Assembly: GCA_028571685.1 (NCBI GenBank)
Contig: CM053146.1
Coordinates: 18,263,431 to 18,327,430 of the forward strand
Length of the DNA stretch: 64,000 bases
Origin: Heterohyrax brucei
Lineage: Eukaryota; Chordata; Mammalia; Hyracoidea; Procaviidae
Reading direction: 5' to 3'
Under the pieces are notes generated by a model. The model made no database searches. It was not told where the DNA came from and saw only the letters and a program-made list of their open reading frames with translations. Positions 23,939 through 36,919 of this stretch are shown here, piece after piece; position 1 is the stretch's first letter, and every line of letters starts with the position of its first letter. The position numbers and the translations under genes were made by a program.

Positions 23939-26900
23939 CTTATACTTGGAATTCTCTGTGTAAACCTCTGTAACTTTTCTAGGTAGATGAATCACTGTGT
24001 AGTTTCTCTTGTTTATATCTGTTACCAATCTTGAGAAACTCATACATTCTCTGTTCACTGTTTCCCAGTCTTAGAGAAGTAGATTTCTTTCTGCTAAAGT
24101 GCTGTTTTCACAATGCTAAGTACTCCCAACTCTATCCACAATGTAGGTTTTACCAGTTTTCTAAGTCTCTCTTATTTTCTTGTACTGATACATGAAATTT
24201 TCTGTGTAAACTTCTGTAACTTCTCTAGGTAGATGAATCACTGTGTACTTTCTCTTGTTTCTATCTGTTACCAATCTTGAGAAACTCATACATTCTCTGT
24301 TCACTGTTTCCCAGTCTTAGAGAAGTAGATTTCTTTCGACGAAACTGCTGTTTTCACAGTGCGAAGTACTCCCAACTCTATCAACAATGTAGGTTTTACC
24401 AGTTTTCTAAGTCTCTGTTATTTTGTTGTACTTATACTTGGAATTCTCTGTGTGAACCTCTGTAACTTTTCTAGGTAGACGAATCACTGTGTACTTTCTC
24501 TTGTTTCTATCTGTTACCAATCTTGAGAAACTCATACATTCTTTGTTCACTGTTTCACAGACTTAGAGAACTAAATTTTTTTGGCGAAAGTGCTGTTTTC
24601 ACAGTGCTAAATACTCCCAACTCTATGAACAATGTAGGTTTTACCAGTTTTCTAAGTCTCTCTTATTTTCTTGTACTTATACTTGGAATTCTCTGTGTAA
24701 ACCTCTGTAACTTTTCTACGTAGATGAATCACTGTGTACTTTCTCTTGTTTCTATCTGTTACCAATCTTGAGAAACTCATGCATTCTCTGTTCACTGTTT
24801 CCCAGTCTTAGAGAAGTAGATTTGTTTCGGCGAAAGTGCTGTTTTCACAGTGCTAAGTACTCCCACCTCTATCAACAATGTAGGTTTTACCAGTTTTCTA
24901 AGTCTCTCTTATTTTCTTGTACTTATGCTTGGAATTCTCTGTGTAAACCTCTGTAACTTTTCTAGGTAGATGAATCACCGTGTACTTTCTCTTGTTTCCA
25001 TCTGTTACCAATCTTCAGAAACTCATACATTCTCTGTTCACTGTTTCACGGACTTAGAGAAGGAAGTTTCTATCGGCGGAAGTGCTGTTTTCACAGTGCT
25101 AAGTACTCCGAACTCTATCCACAATGTAGGTTTTACCAGTTTTCTAAGTCTCTCTTATTTTCTTGTACTTATACTAGGAATTGTCTGTGTAAACCTCTGT
25201 AACTTTTGTAGGTAGATGAATCACTGTGTACTTTCTCTTGTTTCTACCTGTTACCAATCTTGAGAAACTCAGACATTCACTGTTCACTGTTTCCCACTCT
25301 TAGAGAAGTAGATTTCTTTCTGCGAAAGTGCTGTTTTCACAGTGCTAAGTACTCCCAACTCTATCAACAATGGAGGTTTTACCAGTTTTCTAAGTCTCTC
25401 TTATTTTATTGTACTTAAGCTTGGAATTCTCTGTGTAAACTTCTGTAACTTTTCTAGGTAGATGAATCACTGTGTACTTTCTCTTGTTTCAATCTGTTAC
25501 CAATCTTGAGAACCTCATACATTCTCTGTTCACTGTTTCCCAGTCTTAGAGAAGTAGATTTCTTACAGCGAAAGTTCTGTTTTCACAGTGCTAAGTACTC
25601 CCAACTCTATCAACAATGTAGTTTTTACCAGTTTTCTAAGTCTCTATTATTTTCTTATACTTATACATGGAATTCTCTGTGTAAACTTCTGTAACTTCTC
25701 TAGGTAGATGAATCACTGTGTACTTTCTCTTGTTTCTATCTGTTACCAATCTTGAGAAACTCATACGTACTCTGTTCACTGTTTCCCAGTCTTAGAGAAG
25801 TAGATTTCTTTCAGGGAAAGTGCTGTTTTCACAGTGCAAAGTACTCGCAACTCTATCAACAATGTAGGTTTTACCACTTTTCTAAGTCTCTCTTGTTTTC
25901 TTGTACTTATACTTGGAATTCTCTGTGTAAACCTCTGTAACTTTTCTAGGTAGATGAATCACTGTGTACTTTCTCTTGTTTCTATCTGTTACCAATCTTG
26001 AGAAACTCATACATTCTCTGTTCACTGTTTCACGGACTTAGAGAAGGATATTTCCTTCGGCGAAAGTGCTGTTTTCACAGTGCTAAGTACTCCCAACTCG
26101 ATCAACAATGTAGGTTTTACCAGTTTTCTAAGTCTCTCTTATTTTCTTCTCCTTATACTTGGAATTCTCTGTGTAAACCTCTGCAACTTTTCTAGATAGA
26201 TGAATCCCTGTGTACTTTCTCTTGTTTCTATCTGTTACCAATCTTGAGAAACTCATACATTCTCTGTTCACTGTTTCCCAGTCTTAGAGAAGTAGATTTC
26301 CTTCTGCGAAAGTGCTGTTTTCCCAGTGCTAGGTACTCCCAACTCTATCAACAATGTAGGTTTTACCGGTTTTCTAAGTCTCTCTTATTTTATTGTACTT
26401 AAGCTTGGAATTCTCTGTGTAAACTTCTGTAACTTTTCTAGGTAGATGAATCACTGTGTACTTTCTCTTGTTTCTATCTGTTACCAATCTAAAGAAACTC
26501 ATTCATTCTCTGTTCACTGTTTCACGGACTTAGAGAACGAAATTTCTTTCGGCGAAAGTGCTGTTTTCAGAGTGCTAAGTACTCCCAACTCTATCAACAA
26601 TGTAGGTTTTACCAGTTTTCTAAGTCTCTCTCATTTTCTTGTACTTATACTTGGAATTCTCTGTGTAAACCTCTATAACTTTTCTAGGTAGATGAATCAC
26701 TGTGTACTTTCTCTTGTTTCTATCTGTTACCAATCTTGAGAAACTCAGACATTCTCTGTTCACTGTTTCCCACTCTTAGAGAAGTAGATTTCTTTCTGCG
26801 AAAGTGCTGTTTTCACAGTGCTAAGTACTCCCAACTCTATCCACAATGTAGGTTTTACCAGTTTTCTAAGTCTCTCTGATTTTCTTGTACTTATACTTGG

Positions 26901-27888
26901 AATTCTCTGTGTAAACCTCTGTAACTTTTCTAGGTAGATGAATCACTGTGTACTTTCTCTTGTTTCTATCTCTTACCAATCTTGAGAAACTCATAAATTC
27001 TCTCTTCACTGTTTCACAAACTTAGAGAACGAAATTTCTTTCAGCGAAAGTGCTGTTTTCTCAGTGCTAAGTACTCCCAACTCTATCAACAATGTAGGTT
27101 TTACCAGTTTTCTAAGTCTCTCTTATTTTATTGTACTTAAGCTTGGAATTCTCTGTGTAAACTTCTGTAACTTTTCTAGGTAGATGAATCACTGTGTACT
27201 TTCTCTTGTTTCTATCTGTTACCAATCTTGAAAAACTCATACATTCTCTGTTCACTGTTTCCCAGTCTTAGAGAAGTAGATTTCTTTCAGCGAAAGTGCT
27301 GTTTTCACAGTGCTAAGTACTCCCAACTCTATCCACAATGTAGGTTTTACCAGTTTTCTAAGTCTTTCTTATTATCTTGTACTTATACTTGGAATTCTCT
27401 GTGTAAACCTCTGTAACTTTTCTAGGTAGATGAATCACTGTGTAGTTTCTCTTGTTTCTATCTGTTACCAATCTTGAGAAACTCATACATTCTCTGTTCA
27501 CTGTTTCCCAGTCTTAGAGAAGTAGATTTCTTTCTGCTAAAGTGCTGTTTTCACAGTGCTAAGTACTCCCAACTCTATCCACAATGTAGGTTTTACCAGT
27601 TTTCTAAGTCTCTCTTATTTTCTTGTACTGATACATGGAATTTTCTGTGTAAACTTCTGTAACTTCTCTAGGTAGATGAATCACTGTGTACTTTCTCTTG
27701 TTTCTATCTGTTACCAATCATGAGAAACTCATACATTCACTGTACACTGTTTCCCAGTCTTAGAGAAGTAGATTTCTTTCGACGAAACTGCTGTTTTCAC
27801 AGTGCGAAGTACTCCCAACTCTATCAACAATGTAGGTTTTACCAGTTTTCTAAGTCTCTCTTATTTTGTTCTACTTATACTTGGAATT
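23939..27888 (+). repeat. 16-monomer unit, copy B
   Basis: This is the right copy of the unit at 20,004-23,938. The left junction is placed where TTGTTCTACTTATAC (unit end) gives way to GTGTGTAGTTTCTC (unit start), so the exchange falls in about 23,939-23,978, monomer positions 155-194. The right end is marked by an odd insertion at 27,888. The near identity of the two copies makes this one of the youngest large events in the window. A collapse or duplication error in assembly cannot be excluded from sequence alone. Confidence 0.85.
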
Positions 27889-27908
27889 CCTTGTAGATTC
27901 CTTGTAAA
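27885..27908 (+). repeat. 11-bp direct repeat at the end of the 16-monomer unit
   Basis: Normal monomers read GGAATTCTCTGTGTAAACC here. This one contains ATTCCTTGTAG followed directly by ATTCCTTGTAA, giving a monomer interval of 255 bp (27,720 to 27,975), the only one seen well above 246. It lies where the match to copy A ends, so it may be a scar of the rearrangement rather than ordinary slippage. Confidence 0.75.
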
Positions 27909-30900
27909 CCTCTGTAACTTTTCTAGGTAGACGAATCACTGTGTACTTTCTCTTGTTTCTATCTGTTACCAATCTTGAGAAACTCATACATTCTTTGCTC
28001 ACTGTTTCACAAACTTAGAGAACTAATTTTTTTGGCGAAAGTGCTGTTTTCACAGTGCTAAATACTCCCAACTCTATGAACAATGTAGGTTTTACCAGTT
28101 TTCTAAGTCTCTCTTATTTTCTTGTACTTATACTTGGAATTCTCTGTGTAAACCTCTGTAACTTTTCTACGTAGATGAATCACTGTGTGCTTTCTCTTGT
28201 TTCTATCTGTTACCAATCTTGAGAAACTCATACATTCTCTGTTCACGGTTTCCCAGTCTTAGAGAAGTAGATTTGTTTCGGCGAAAGTGCTGTTTTCACA
28301 GTGCTAAGTACTCCCACCTCTATCAACCATGTAGGTTTTACCAGTTTTCTAAGTCTCTCTTATTTTCTTGTACTTATACTTGGAATTCTCTGTGTAAACC
28401 TCTGTAACTTTTCCAGGTAGATGAATGACCGTGTACTTTCTCTTGTTTCCATCTGTTACCAATCTTCAGAAACTCATACATTCTCTGTTCACTGTTTCAC
28501 GGACTTAGAGAACGATATTTCTTTCGGCGAAAGTGCTGTTTTCACAGTGCTAAGTACTCCCAACTCTATCCACAATGTAGGTTTTACCAGTTTTCTAAGT
28601 CTTTTTTATTTTCTTGTACTTATACTGGGAATTCTCTATGTAAACCTCGTAACTTTTCTAGGGAGATGAATCCCTGTGTACTTTCTCTTGTTTCTATCTG
28701 TTACCAATCTTGAGAAACTCATACATTCTCTGTTAACTGTTTCACGGACTTAGATAACGAAATTTCTTTCGGCCAATGTGCTGTTTTCACTGTGCTAAGT
28801 ACTCCCAACTCCATCGACAATGTAGGTTTTACCAGTTTTCTAAGTCTCTCTTATTTTCTTGTACTTATACTTGGATTTCTCTGTGTAAATCTCTGTAACT
28901 TTTCTACATAGATGAATCACTGTGTACATTCTCTTGTTTCTATCTGTTACCAATCTTGAGAAACTCATACATTCTCTGTTCACTGTTTCCCAGTCTTAGA
29001 GAAGTAGATTTCTTTCGGCGAAAGTGCTGTTTTCACAGTGCTAAGTACTCCCACCTCTATCAACAATGTAGGTTTTACCAGTTTTCTAAGTCTCTCTTAT
29101 TTTCTTGTACTGATACATGGAATTTTCTGTGTAAACTTCTGTAACTTCTCTAGGTAGATGAATCACTGTGTACTTTCTCTTGTTTCTATCTGTTACCAAT
29201 CATGAGAAACTCATACATTCTCTGTTCACTGTTTCCCAGTCTTAGAGAAGTAAATTTCTTTCAGCGAAAGTGCTGTTTTCACAGTGCTAAGTACTCCGAA
29301 CTCTATCCACAATGTAGGTTTTACCAGTTTTCTAAGTCTCTCTTATTTTCTTGTACTTATACTTGGAATTCTCTGTGTAAACCTCTGTAACTTTTCTACG
29401 TAGATGAATCACTGTGTACTTTCTCTTGTTTCTATCTGTTACCAATCTTGAGAAACTCATACATTCTCTGTTCACTGTTTCCCAGTCTTAGAGAAGTAGA
29501 TTTCTTTCGGCGAAAGTGCTGTTTTCACAGTGCTAAGTACTCCCACCTCTATCAACAATGTAGGTTTTACCAGTTTTCTAAGTCTCTTATTTTCTTGTAC
29601 TTATACTTGGAATTCTCGGTGTAAACCTCTGTAACTTTTCTAGGTAGATGAATCACCGTGTAATTTCTCTGGTTTCTATCTGTTACCAATCTTCAGAAAC
29701 TCATACATTCTCTGTTGACTGTTTCACGGACTTAGAGAAGGAAATTTCTATCGGCGAAAGTGCTGTTTTCACAGTGCTGAGTACTCCCAACTCTATCCAC
29801 AATGTAGGTTTTACCAGTTTTCTAAGTCTCTCTGATTTTCTTGTACTTATACTTGGAATTCTCTGTGTAAACCTCTGTAACTTTTCTAGGTAGATGAATC
29901 ACTGTGTACTTTCTCTTGTTTCTATCTGTTACCAATCTTGAGAAACTCATACATTCTCTGTTCACTGTTTCCCAGTCTTAGAGAAGTAGATTTCTTTCTG
30001 CGAAAGTGCTGTTTTCACTGTGCTTAGTACTCCCAACTCTATCCACAATGTAGGTTTTACCAGTTTTCTAAGTCTCTCTTATTTTCTTGTACTTATACAT
30101 GGAATTCTCTCGGTAAAATTATGTAACTTCTCTAGGTAGATGAATCAGTGTGTACTTTCTCTTGTTTCTATCTGTTACCAATCATGAGAAACTCATACAT
30201 TCACTGTTCACTGTTTCCCAGTCTTAGAGAAGTAGATTTCTTTCGACGAAACTGTTGTTTTCACAGTCCTAAGTACTCCCAAATCTATCAACAATGTAGG
30301 TTTTACCAGTTTTCTAAGTCTCTCTTATTTTCTTGTACTTATACTTGGAATTCTCTGTGTAAACTTCTGTAACTTTTCTAGGTAGATGAATCACTGTGTA
30401 CTTTCTCTTGTTTCTATCTGTTAGCAATCTTGAGGAACTCATACATTCTCTGTTCACTGTTTCACGGACTTCGAGAACGAAATTTCTTTCGGCGAAAGTG
30501 CTTTTTTCACAGTGCTAAGTAGTCCCAACTCTATCAAAAATGTAGGTTTTACCAGTTTTCTAAGTCTCTCTTATTTTCTTGTACTTATACTTGGAATTCT
30601 CTGTGTAAACCTCTGTAACTTTTCTAGGTAGATGAATCACTGTGTACCTTCTCTTGTTTCTATCTGTTACCAATCTTGAGAAACTCAGACATTCTCTGTT
30701 CACTGTTTCCCACTCTTAGAGAAGTAGATTTCTTTCTGCGAAAGTGCTGTTTTCACTGTGCTTAGTACTCCCAACTCTATCCACAATGTAGGTTTTACCA
30801 GTTTTCTAAGTCTCTCTTATTTTCTTGTACTTATACTTGGAATTCTCTGTGTAAACCTCTGTAACTTTTCTAGGTAGATGAATCACTGTGTACTTTCTCT

Positions 30901-33479
30901 TGTTTCTATCTGTTACCAATCTTGAGAAACTCAGACATTCTCTGTTCACTGTTTCCCACTCTTAGAGAAGTAGATTTCTTTCTGCGAAAGTGCTGTTTTC
31001 ACAGAGCTAAGTACTCCCAACTCTATCAACAATGTAGGTTTTACCAGTTTTCTAAGTCTCTCTTATTTTCTTGTACTTATACTTGGATTTATCTGTGTAA
31101 ATCTCTGTAACTTTTCTAGGTAGATGAATCACTGTGTACATTCTCTTGTTTCTATCTGTTACCAATCTTGAGAAACTCAGACATTCTCTGTTCACTGTTT
31201 CCCAGTCTTAGAGAAGTAGATTTCTTTATGCTGAAAGTGCTGTTTTCACAGTGCTAAGTACTCCCAACTCTATCCACAATATAGGTTTTACCAGTTTTCT
31301 AAGTCTCTCTTATTTTCTTGTACTGATACATGGAATTCTCTGTCTAAACTTCTGTAAATTCTCTAGGTAGATGAATCAGTGTGTACTTTCTCTTGTTTCT
31401 ATCTATTACCAATCTTGAGAAACTCAGACATTCTCTGTTCACTGTTTCCCAGTCTTAGAGAAGTAGATTTCTTTCTGCGAAAGTGCTGTTTTCACAGTGC
31501 TAAGTACTCCCAACTCTATCAACAATGTAGGTTTTACCAGTTTTCTAAGTCTCACTTATTTTCTTTACTTAAACTTGGAATTCTCTTTGTAAAGCTCTAT
31601 AACTTTTCTAGGTAGATGAATCACTGTGTACTTTCTCTTATTTCTATCTGTTACCAATCTTGAGAAACTCATACATTCTCTGTTCACTGTTTCACGGACT
31701 TAGAGAACGAAATTTCTATCGGCGAAAGTGCTGTTTTCACAGTGCTAAGTACTCCCAACTCTATCCACAATGTAGGTTTTACGAGTTTTCTAAGTGTCTC
31801 TGATTTTCTTGTACTTATACTTGGAATTCTCTGTGTAAACCTCTGTAACTATTCTAGGTAGATGAATCACTGTGTACTTTCTCTTGTTTCTATCTGTTAC
31901 CAATCTTGAGAAACTCATAAATTCTCTCTTCACTGTTTCACAGACTTAGAGAAGTAGATTTCTTTCGGCGAAAGTGCTGTTTTCACAGTGCTAAGTACTC
32001 CCAACTCTATCCACAATGTAGTTTTTACCAGTTTTCTAAGTCTCTCTTATTTTCTTGTACTTATACATGGAATTTTCTGCGTAAACTTCTGTAACTTCTC
32101 TAGGTAGATGATTCACTGTGTACTTTCTCTTGTTTCTATCTGTTACCAATCTTGAGAAACTCATACATTCTCTGTTCACTGTTTCCCAGTCTTAGAGAAG
32201 TAGATTTCTTTCTGCGAAAGTGCTGTTTTCAAAGTGCTAAGTACTCCAACTCTATCAACAATGTAGGTTTTACCAGTTTTCTAAGTCTATCTTATTTCGT
32301 TGTACTTATACTTGGAATTCTCTGTGTAAACCTCTGTAACTTCTCTAGGTAGATGAATCACTGTGTACTTTCTCTTGTTTCTATCTGTTACCAATCATGA
32401 AAAACTCATACATTCTCTGTTCACTATTTCCCAGTCTTAGAGAAGTAGATTTCTTTCTGCGAAAGTGCTGTTTTCACAGTGCTAAGTACTCCCAACTCTA
32501 TCCACAATGTGGGTTTTACCAGTTTTCTAAGTCTCTCTTGTTTTCTTGTACTGATACATGGAATTCTCTGTGTAAACCTCTGTAACCTTTCTAGGTAGAC
32601 GAATCACTGTGTACTTTCTCTTGTTTCTATCTGTTACCAATCTTGAGAAACTCATACATTCTCTGTTCACTGTTTCACAGACTTAGAGAACTAAATTTTT
32701 TTGGCGAAAGTGCTGTTTTCACAGTGCTAAGTACTCCCAACTCTATCAACAATGTAGGTTTTACCAGTTTTCTAAGTCTCTCTGATTTTCTTGTACTTAT
32801 ACCTGGAATTCTCTGTGTAAACCTCTGTAACTTTTCTAGGTAGATGAATCACTGTGTACTTTCTCTTGTTTCTATCTGTTACCAATCTTGAGAAACTCAT
32901 ACATTCTCTGTTCACTGTTTCCCAGTCTTAGAGAAGTAGATTTCTTTCTGTGACAGTGCTGTTTTCACAGTGCTAAGTACTCCCAATTCTATCAACAATG
33001 TAGGTTTTACCAGTTTTCTAAGTCTCTCTTATTTTCTTGTACTTATACTTGGAATTCTCTGTGTAAACCTCTGTAATTTTTCTAGGTAGATAAATCACTG
33101 TGTACTTTCTCTTGTTTCTATCTGTTACCAATCTTGAGAAACTCAGACATTCTCTGTTCACTGTTTCCCAGTCTTAGAGAAGCAGATTTCTTTCTGCGAA
33201 AGTGCTGTTTTCACAGTGCTAAGTACTCCCAACTCTATCCACAATGTAGGTTTTACCAGTTTTCTAAGTCTCTCTTATTTTGTTGTACTTCTACTTGGAA
33301 TTCTCTGTGTAAACCTCTGTAACTTTTCTAGGTAGATGAATCACTGTGTACTTTCTCTTGTTTCTATCTGTTACAAATCTTGAGAAACTCATACATTCTC
33401 TGTTCACTGTTTCCCAGTCTTAGAGAAGTAGATTTCTTTCTGCGAAACTGCTGTTTTCACTGTGCTTAGTACTCCCAAC
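27909..33479 (+). repeat. Divergent monomers, 27.9-33.5 kb
   Basis: About 22 monomers with no long, near-identical block. The first three (27,975 T7, 28,219, 28,465) continue the order seen after 20,588 and then depart from it near 28,510 (GAACGATATTTC). A CGTAAC end lies near 28,640, followed at 28,710 by TTAGATAACG as at 4,616. A CGGTAAAATTATG pair lies at 29,938-30,429, a one-base gain in TTTATGCTGAAAG at about 31,229, and a T7 monomer at 32,643. No genes are seen. Confidence 0.78.
29938..30183 (+). repeat. CGGTAAAATTATG sub-type monomer, representative
   Basis: The right part has CTCTCGGTAAAATTATGTAAC (motif at about 30,109-30,125) in place of the usual CTGTGTAAAC stretch. It often also carries CACTGTGCTTAGTACT in the core. 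The next monomer almost always starts after GAATCAGTGTGTAC and has TACATTCACTG and TTTCGACGAAAC (here 30,184-30,429). The motif recurs near 3,071, 9,706, 14,864, 16,828, 48,541, 50,507, 55,180, 58,868 and 61,817, so this two-monomer pair is a linked cassette. Confidence 0.85.
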
Positions 33480-34060
33480 TCTATCCACAATGTAGGTTTT
33501 ACCGGTTTTCTAAGTCTCTCTTATTTTCTTGTACTGATACATGGAATTCTCTGTATACTTCTGTAACTTCTCTAGCTAGATGAATCACTGTGTACTTTCT
33601 CTTGTTTCTATCTGTTACCAATCATGAGAAACTCATACATTCTCTGTTCACTGTTTCCCAGTCTTGGAGAAGTAGATTTCTTTGGACGAAACTGCTGGTT
33701 TCACAGTGGTAAGTACTCCCAACTGTATCAACAATGTAGGTTTTACCAGTTTTCTAAGTCTCTCTTATTTTCTTGTACTTATATTTTTAATTCTCTGTGT
33801 AAACCTCTGTAACCTTTCTAGGTAGATGAATCACTGTGTACTTTCTCTTGTTTCTATCTGTTACCAATCTTCAGAAACTCATACATTCTCTGTTCACTGT
33901 TTCACGGACTTAGAGAACTAAATTTCTTTCAGCTAAAGTGCTGTTTTCACAGTGCTAAGTACTCCCAACTCTATCAACAATGTAGGTTTTACCAGTTTTC
34001 TAAGTCTCTCTTATTTTCTTGTACTTATACTTGGAATTATCTGTGTAAACCCCTGTAACT
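33480..34060 (+). repeat. 14-monomer-spaced block, copy 1
   Basis: This stretch matches about 36,920-37,505 at offset 3,441. Shared rare spellings are CTCTGTATACTTCTG, CTCTAGCTAGATG, TTTGGACGAAACTG, AGTGGTAAGTAC (ATTGG in the other copy), TATATTTTTAATTC and TTTCAGCTAAAG. The monomer at 33,380 is 244 bp because of the CTGTATACTTC loss. The block is about 580 bp long. Confidence 0.78.
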
Positions 34061-34361
34061 TGTCTAGGTAGATGAAAAACTGTGCACTTTCTTTTGTTTC
34101 TATCTGTTACCAATCTTGAGAAACTTATACATTCTCTGTTCACCGTTTCCCAGTCTTAGAGAAGTAGATTTCTTTCTGCGAAAGTGCTGTTTTCACAGTG
34201 CTAAGTACTCCCAACTCGATCAACAATGTAGGTTTTACCAGTTTTCTAAGTCTCTCTTATTTTCTTGTACTGATACATGGAATTCTCTGTGTAAACTTCT
34301 GTAACTTCTCTGGGTAGATGAATCACTGTGTACTTTCTCTTGTTTCTATCTGTTACCAATC

Positions 34362-34606
34362 TTGAGAAACTCATACATTCTATGTTCACTGTTTCGCAGT
34401 CTTAGAGAAGTAGATTTCTTTCTGCGAAAGTGCTGTTTTCACAGTGCTAAGTACTCCCAACTCTATCCACATTGTAGGTTTTACCAGTTTTCTAAGTCTT
34501 TTTTATTTTCTTGTACTTATACTGGGAATTCTCTATGTAAACCTCGTAACTTTTCTAGGTAGATGAATCACTGTGTACTTTCTCTTGTTTCTATCTGTTA
34601 GCAATC
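34362..34606 (+). repeat. CCTCGTAAC sub-type monomer (245 bp), representative
   Basis: The right part reads CTATGTAAACCTCGTAAC instead of CTGTGTAAACCTCTGTAAC, giving a 245-bp monomer, and is coupled to CTTTTTTATT upstream. It is normally followed by a monomer whose anchor is TTCAGAAACTC and whose dyad is CGGCGAAAG or CGGTGAAAG. CGTAAC right ends occur near 371, 4,297, 10,929, 17,812 (altered), 28,640, 34,534, 35,763, 49,280, 51,738, 55,919 and 59,607. The recurring order of two to four linked monomers shows that it moves as a cassette. Confidence 0.85.
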
Positions 34607-35300
34607 TTCAGAAACTCATACATTCTCTGTTCACTGTTTCCCAGACTTAGAGAAGGAGATTTCTTTCGGTGAAAGTGCTGTTTTCACAGTGCTAAGTACT
34701 CCCAACTCGATCAACAATGTAGGTTTTACCAGTTTTCTAAGTCTCTCTTATTTTCTTGTACTTATACATGGAATTCTCTGTGTAAACCTCTGTAACTTTT
34801 CTAGGTAGATGAATCCCTGTGTACTTTCTCTTGTTTCTATCTGTTACCAATCTTGAGAAACTCATACATTCTCTGTTCACTGTTTCCCAGTCTTAGAGAA
34901 GTACATTTCTTTGAGCGAAAGTGCTTTTTTCACAGTGCTAAGTACTCCCAACTCTATCAACAATGTAGTTTTTACCAGTTTTCTAAGTCTCTCTTATTTT
35001 CTTGTACTTATACATCGAATTCTCTGTGTAAACTTCTGTAACATCTCTGGGTAGATGATTCACTATGTACTTTCTCTTGTTTCTACCTGTTACCAATCAT
35101 GAGAAACTCAGACATTCTCTCTTCACTGTTTCCCAGTCTTAGAAAAGTAGATTTCTTTCTGTGAAAGTGCTGTTTTCACAGTGCTAAGTACTCCCAACTC
35201 TATCCACAATGTAGGTTTTACCAGTTTTCTAAGTCTCTCTTATTTTCTTGTACTGATACATGGAATTCTCTGTGTAAACTTCTGTATCTTCTCTATGTAG
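34480..35300 (+). repeat. CGTAAC-led cassette, copy 1
   Basis: The order is a CGTAAC end, a TTCAG-anchored monomer with CGGTGAAAG and ACTCGATCAAC, a monomer with TGTAGTTTTTACC, then GATGATTCACTATGTAC and CTACCTGTTACC before an ATGAG anchor. The first three steps recur at about 35,709-36,320 (offset 1,229, five monomers), and the whole order recurs at 51,684-52,504 (offset about 17,204, 70 monomers). Shorter forms lie at 49.2 and 59.5 kb. Confidence 0.75.
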
Positions 35301-35708
35301 ATGAATCACTGTGTACTTTCTCTTTTTTCTATCTATTACCAATCTTGAGAAACTCATACGTACTCTGTTAACTGTTTCCTAGTCTTAGAGAAGTAGATTT
35401 ATTTCTGTGAAAGTTCTGTTTTCACAGTGCTAAGTACTCCCAACTCTATCAACAATGTAGGTTTTACCACTTTTCTAAGTCTCTCTTATTTTCTTGTACT
35501 TATACTTGGAATTCTCTGTGTAAACCTCTGTAACTTTTCTAGGTAGATGAATCACTGTGTACTTTCTCTTGTTTCTATCTGTTACAAATCTTGAGAAACT
35601 CATACATTCTCTGTTCACTGTTTCCCAGTCTTAGAGAAGTAGATTTCTTTCTGCGAAAGTGCTGTTTTCACTGTGCTTACTACTCCCAACTCTATCCACA
35701 ATGTAGGT

Positions 35709-36320
35709 TTTACCAGTTTTCTAAGTCTTTTTTATTTTCTTGTACTTATACTGCGAATTCTCTATGTAAACCTCGTAACTTTTCTAGGTAGATCAATCAC
35801 TGTGTACTTTCTCTTGTTTCTATCTGTTACCAATCTTCAGAAACTCATACATTCTCTGTTCACTGTTTCCCAGACTTAGAGAAGTAGATTTCGTTCGGTG
35901 AAAGTGCTGTTTTCACAGTGCTAAGTACTCCCAACTCGATCAACAATGTAGGTTTTACCAGTTTTCTAAGTCTCTCTTATTTTCTTGTACTTATACATGG
36001 AATTCTCTGTGTAAACCTCTGTAACGTTTCTAGATAGATGAATCCCTGTGTACTTTCTCTTGTTTCTATCTGTTACCAATCTTGAGAAACTCATACATTC
36101 TCTGTTCACTGTTTCCCAGTCTTAGAGAAGTAGATTTCTTTCAGCGAAAGTGCTGTTTTCACAGTGCTAAGTACTCCCAACTCTATCAACAATGTAGTTT
36201 TTACCAGTTTTCTAAGTCTCTCTTATTTTCTTGTACTTGTACATGGAATTCTCTGTGTAATCTTCTGTAACTTCTCAAGCTAGATGAATTACTGTGTACT
36301 TTCTCTTGTTTCTATCTGTT
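35709..36320 (+). repeat. CGTAAC-led cassette, copy 2 (five monomers away)
   Basis: This matches 34,480-35,090. Differences such as ATACTGCGAATTC for ATACTGGGAATTC and TTCGTTCGGTG for TTCTTTCGGTG show moderate divergence. The match is lost near 36,320, where the next monomer has CATACGTACTCTG and TTCAATG instead of the ATGAG-anchored form. Confidence 0.72.
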
Positions 36321-36919
36321 ACCAATCTTGAGAAACTCATACGTACTCTGTTCAATGTTTCCCCGTCTTAGAGAAGTAAATTTCTTTCAGCGAAAGTGCT
36401 GTTTTCACAGTGCTAAGTACTCCCAACTCTATCCACAATGTAGGTTTTACCAGTTTTCTAAGTCTCTCTTATTTTCTTGTACTTATACTTGGAATTCTCT
36501 GTGTAAACCTCTGTAACTTTTCTAGGTAGATGAATCACTGTGTACTCTCTCTTGTTTCTATCTGTTACCAATCTTGAGAAACTCATACATTCTCTGTTCA
36601 CTGTTTCACGGACTTAGAGAACAAAATTTCTTTCGGCGAAAGTGCTGTTTTCACAGTGCTAAGTACTCCCAAATCAATCAACAATGTAGGTTTTACCAGT
36701 TTTCTAAGTCTCTCTTACTTCGTTGTACTTATACTTGGAATTCTCTTTGTAAACCTCTGTAACTTCTCTAGTTAGATCAATCACTGTGTACTTTCTCTTG
36801 TTTCTGTCTGTTACCAATCTTGAGAAACTGATACATTCTCTGTTCACTGTTTCCTAGTCTTAGAGAAGTAGATTTCTTTCAGCGGAAAGTGCTGTTTTCA
36901 CAGTGCTAAGTACTCCCAA

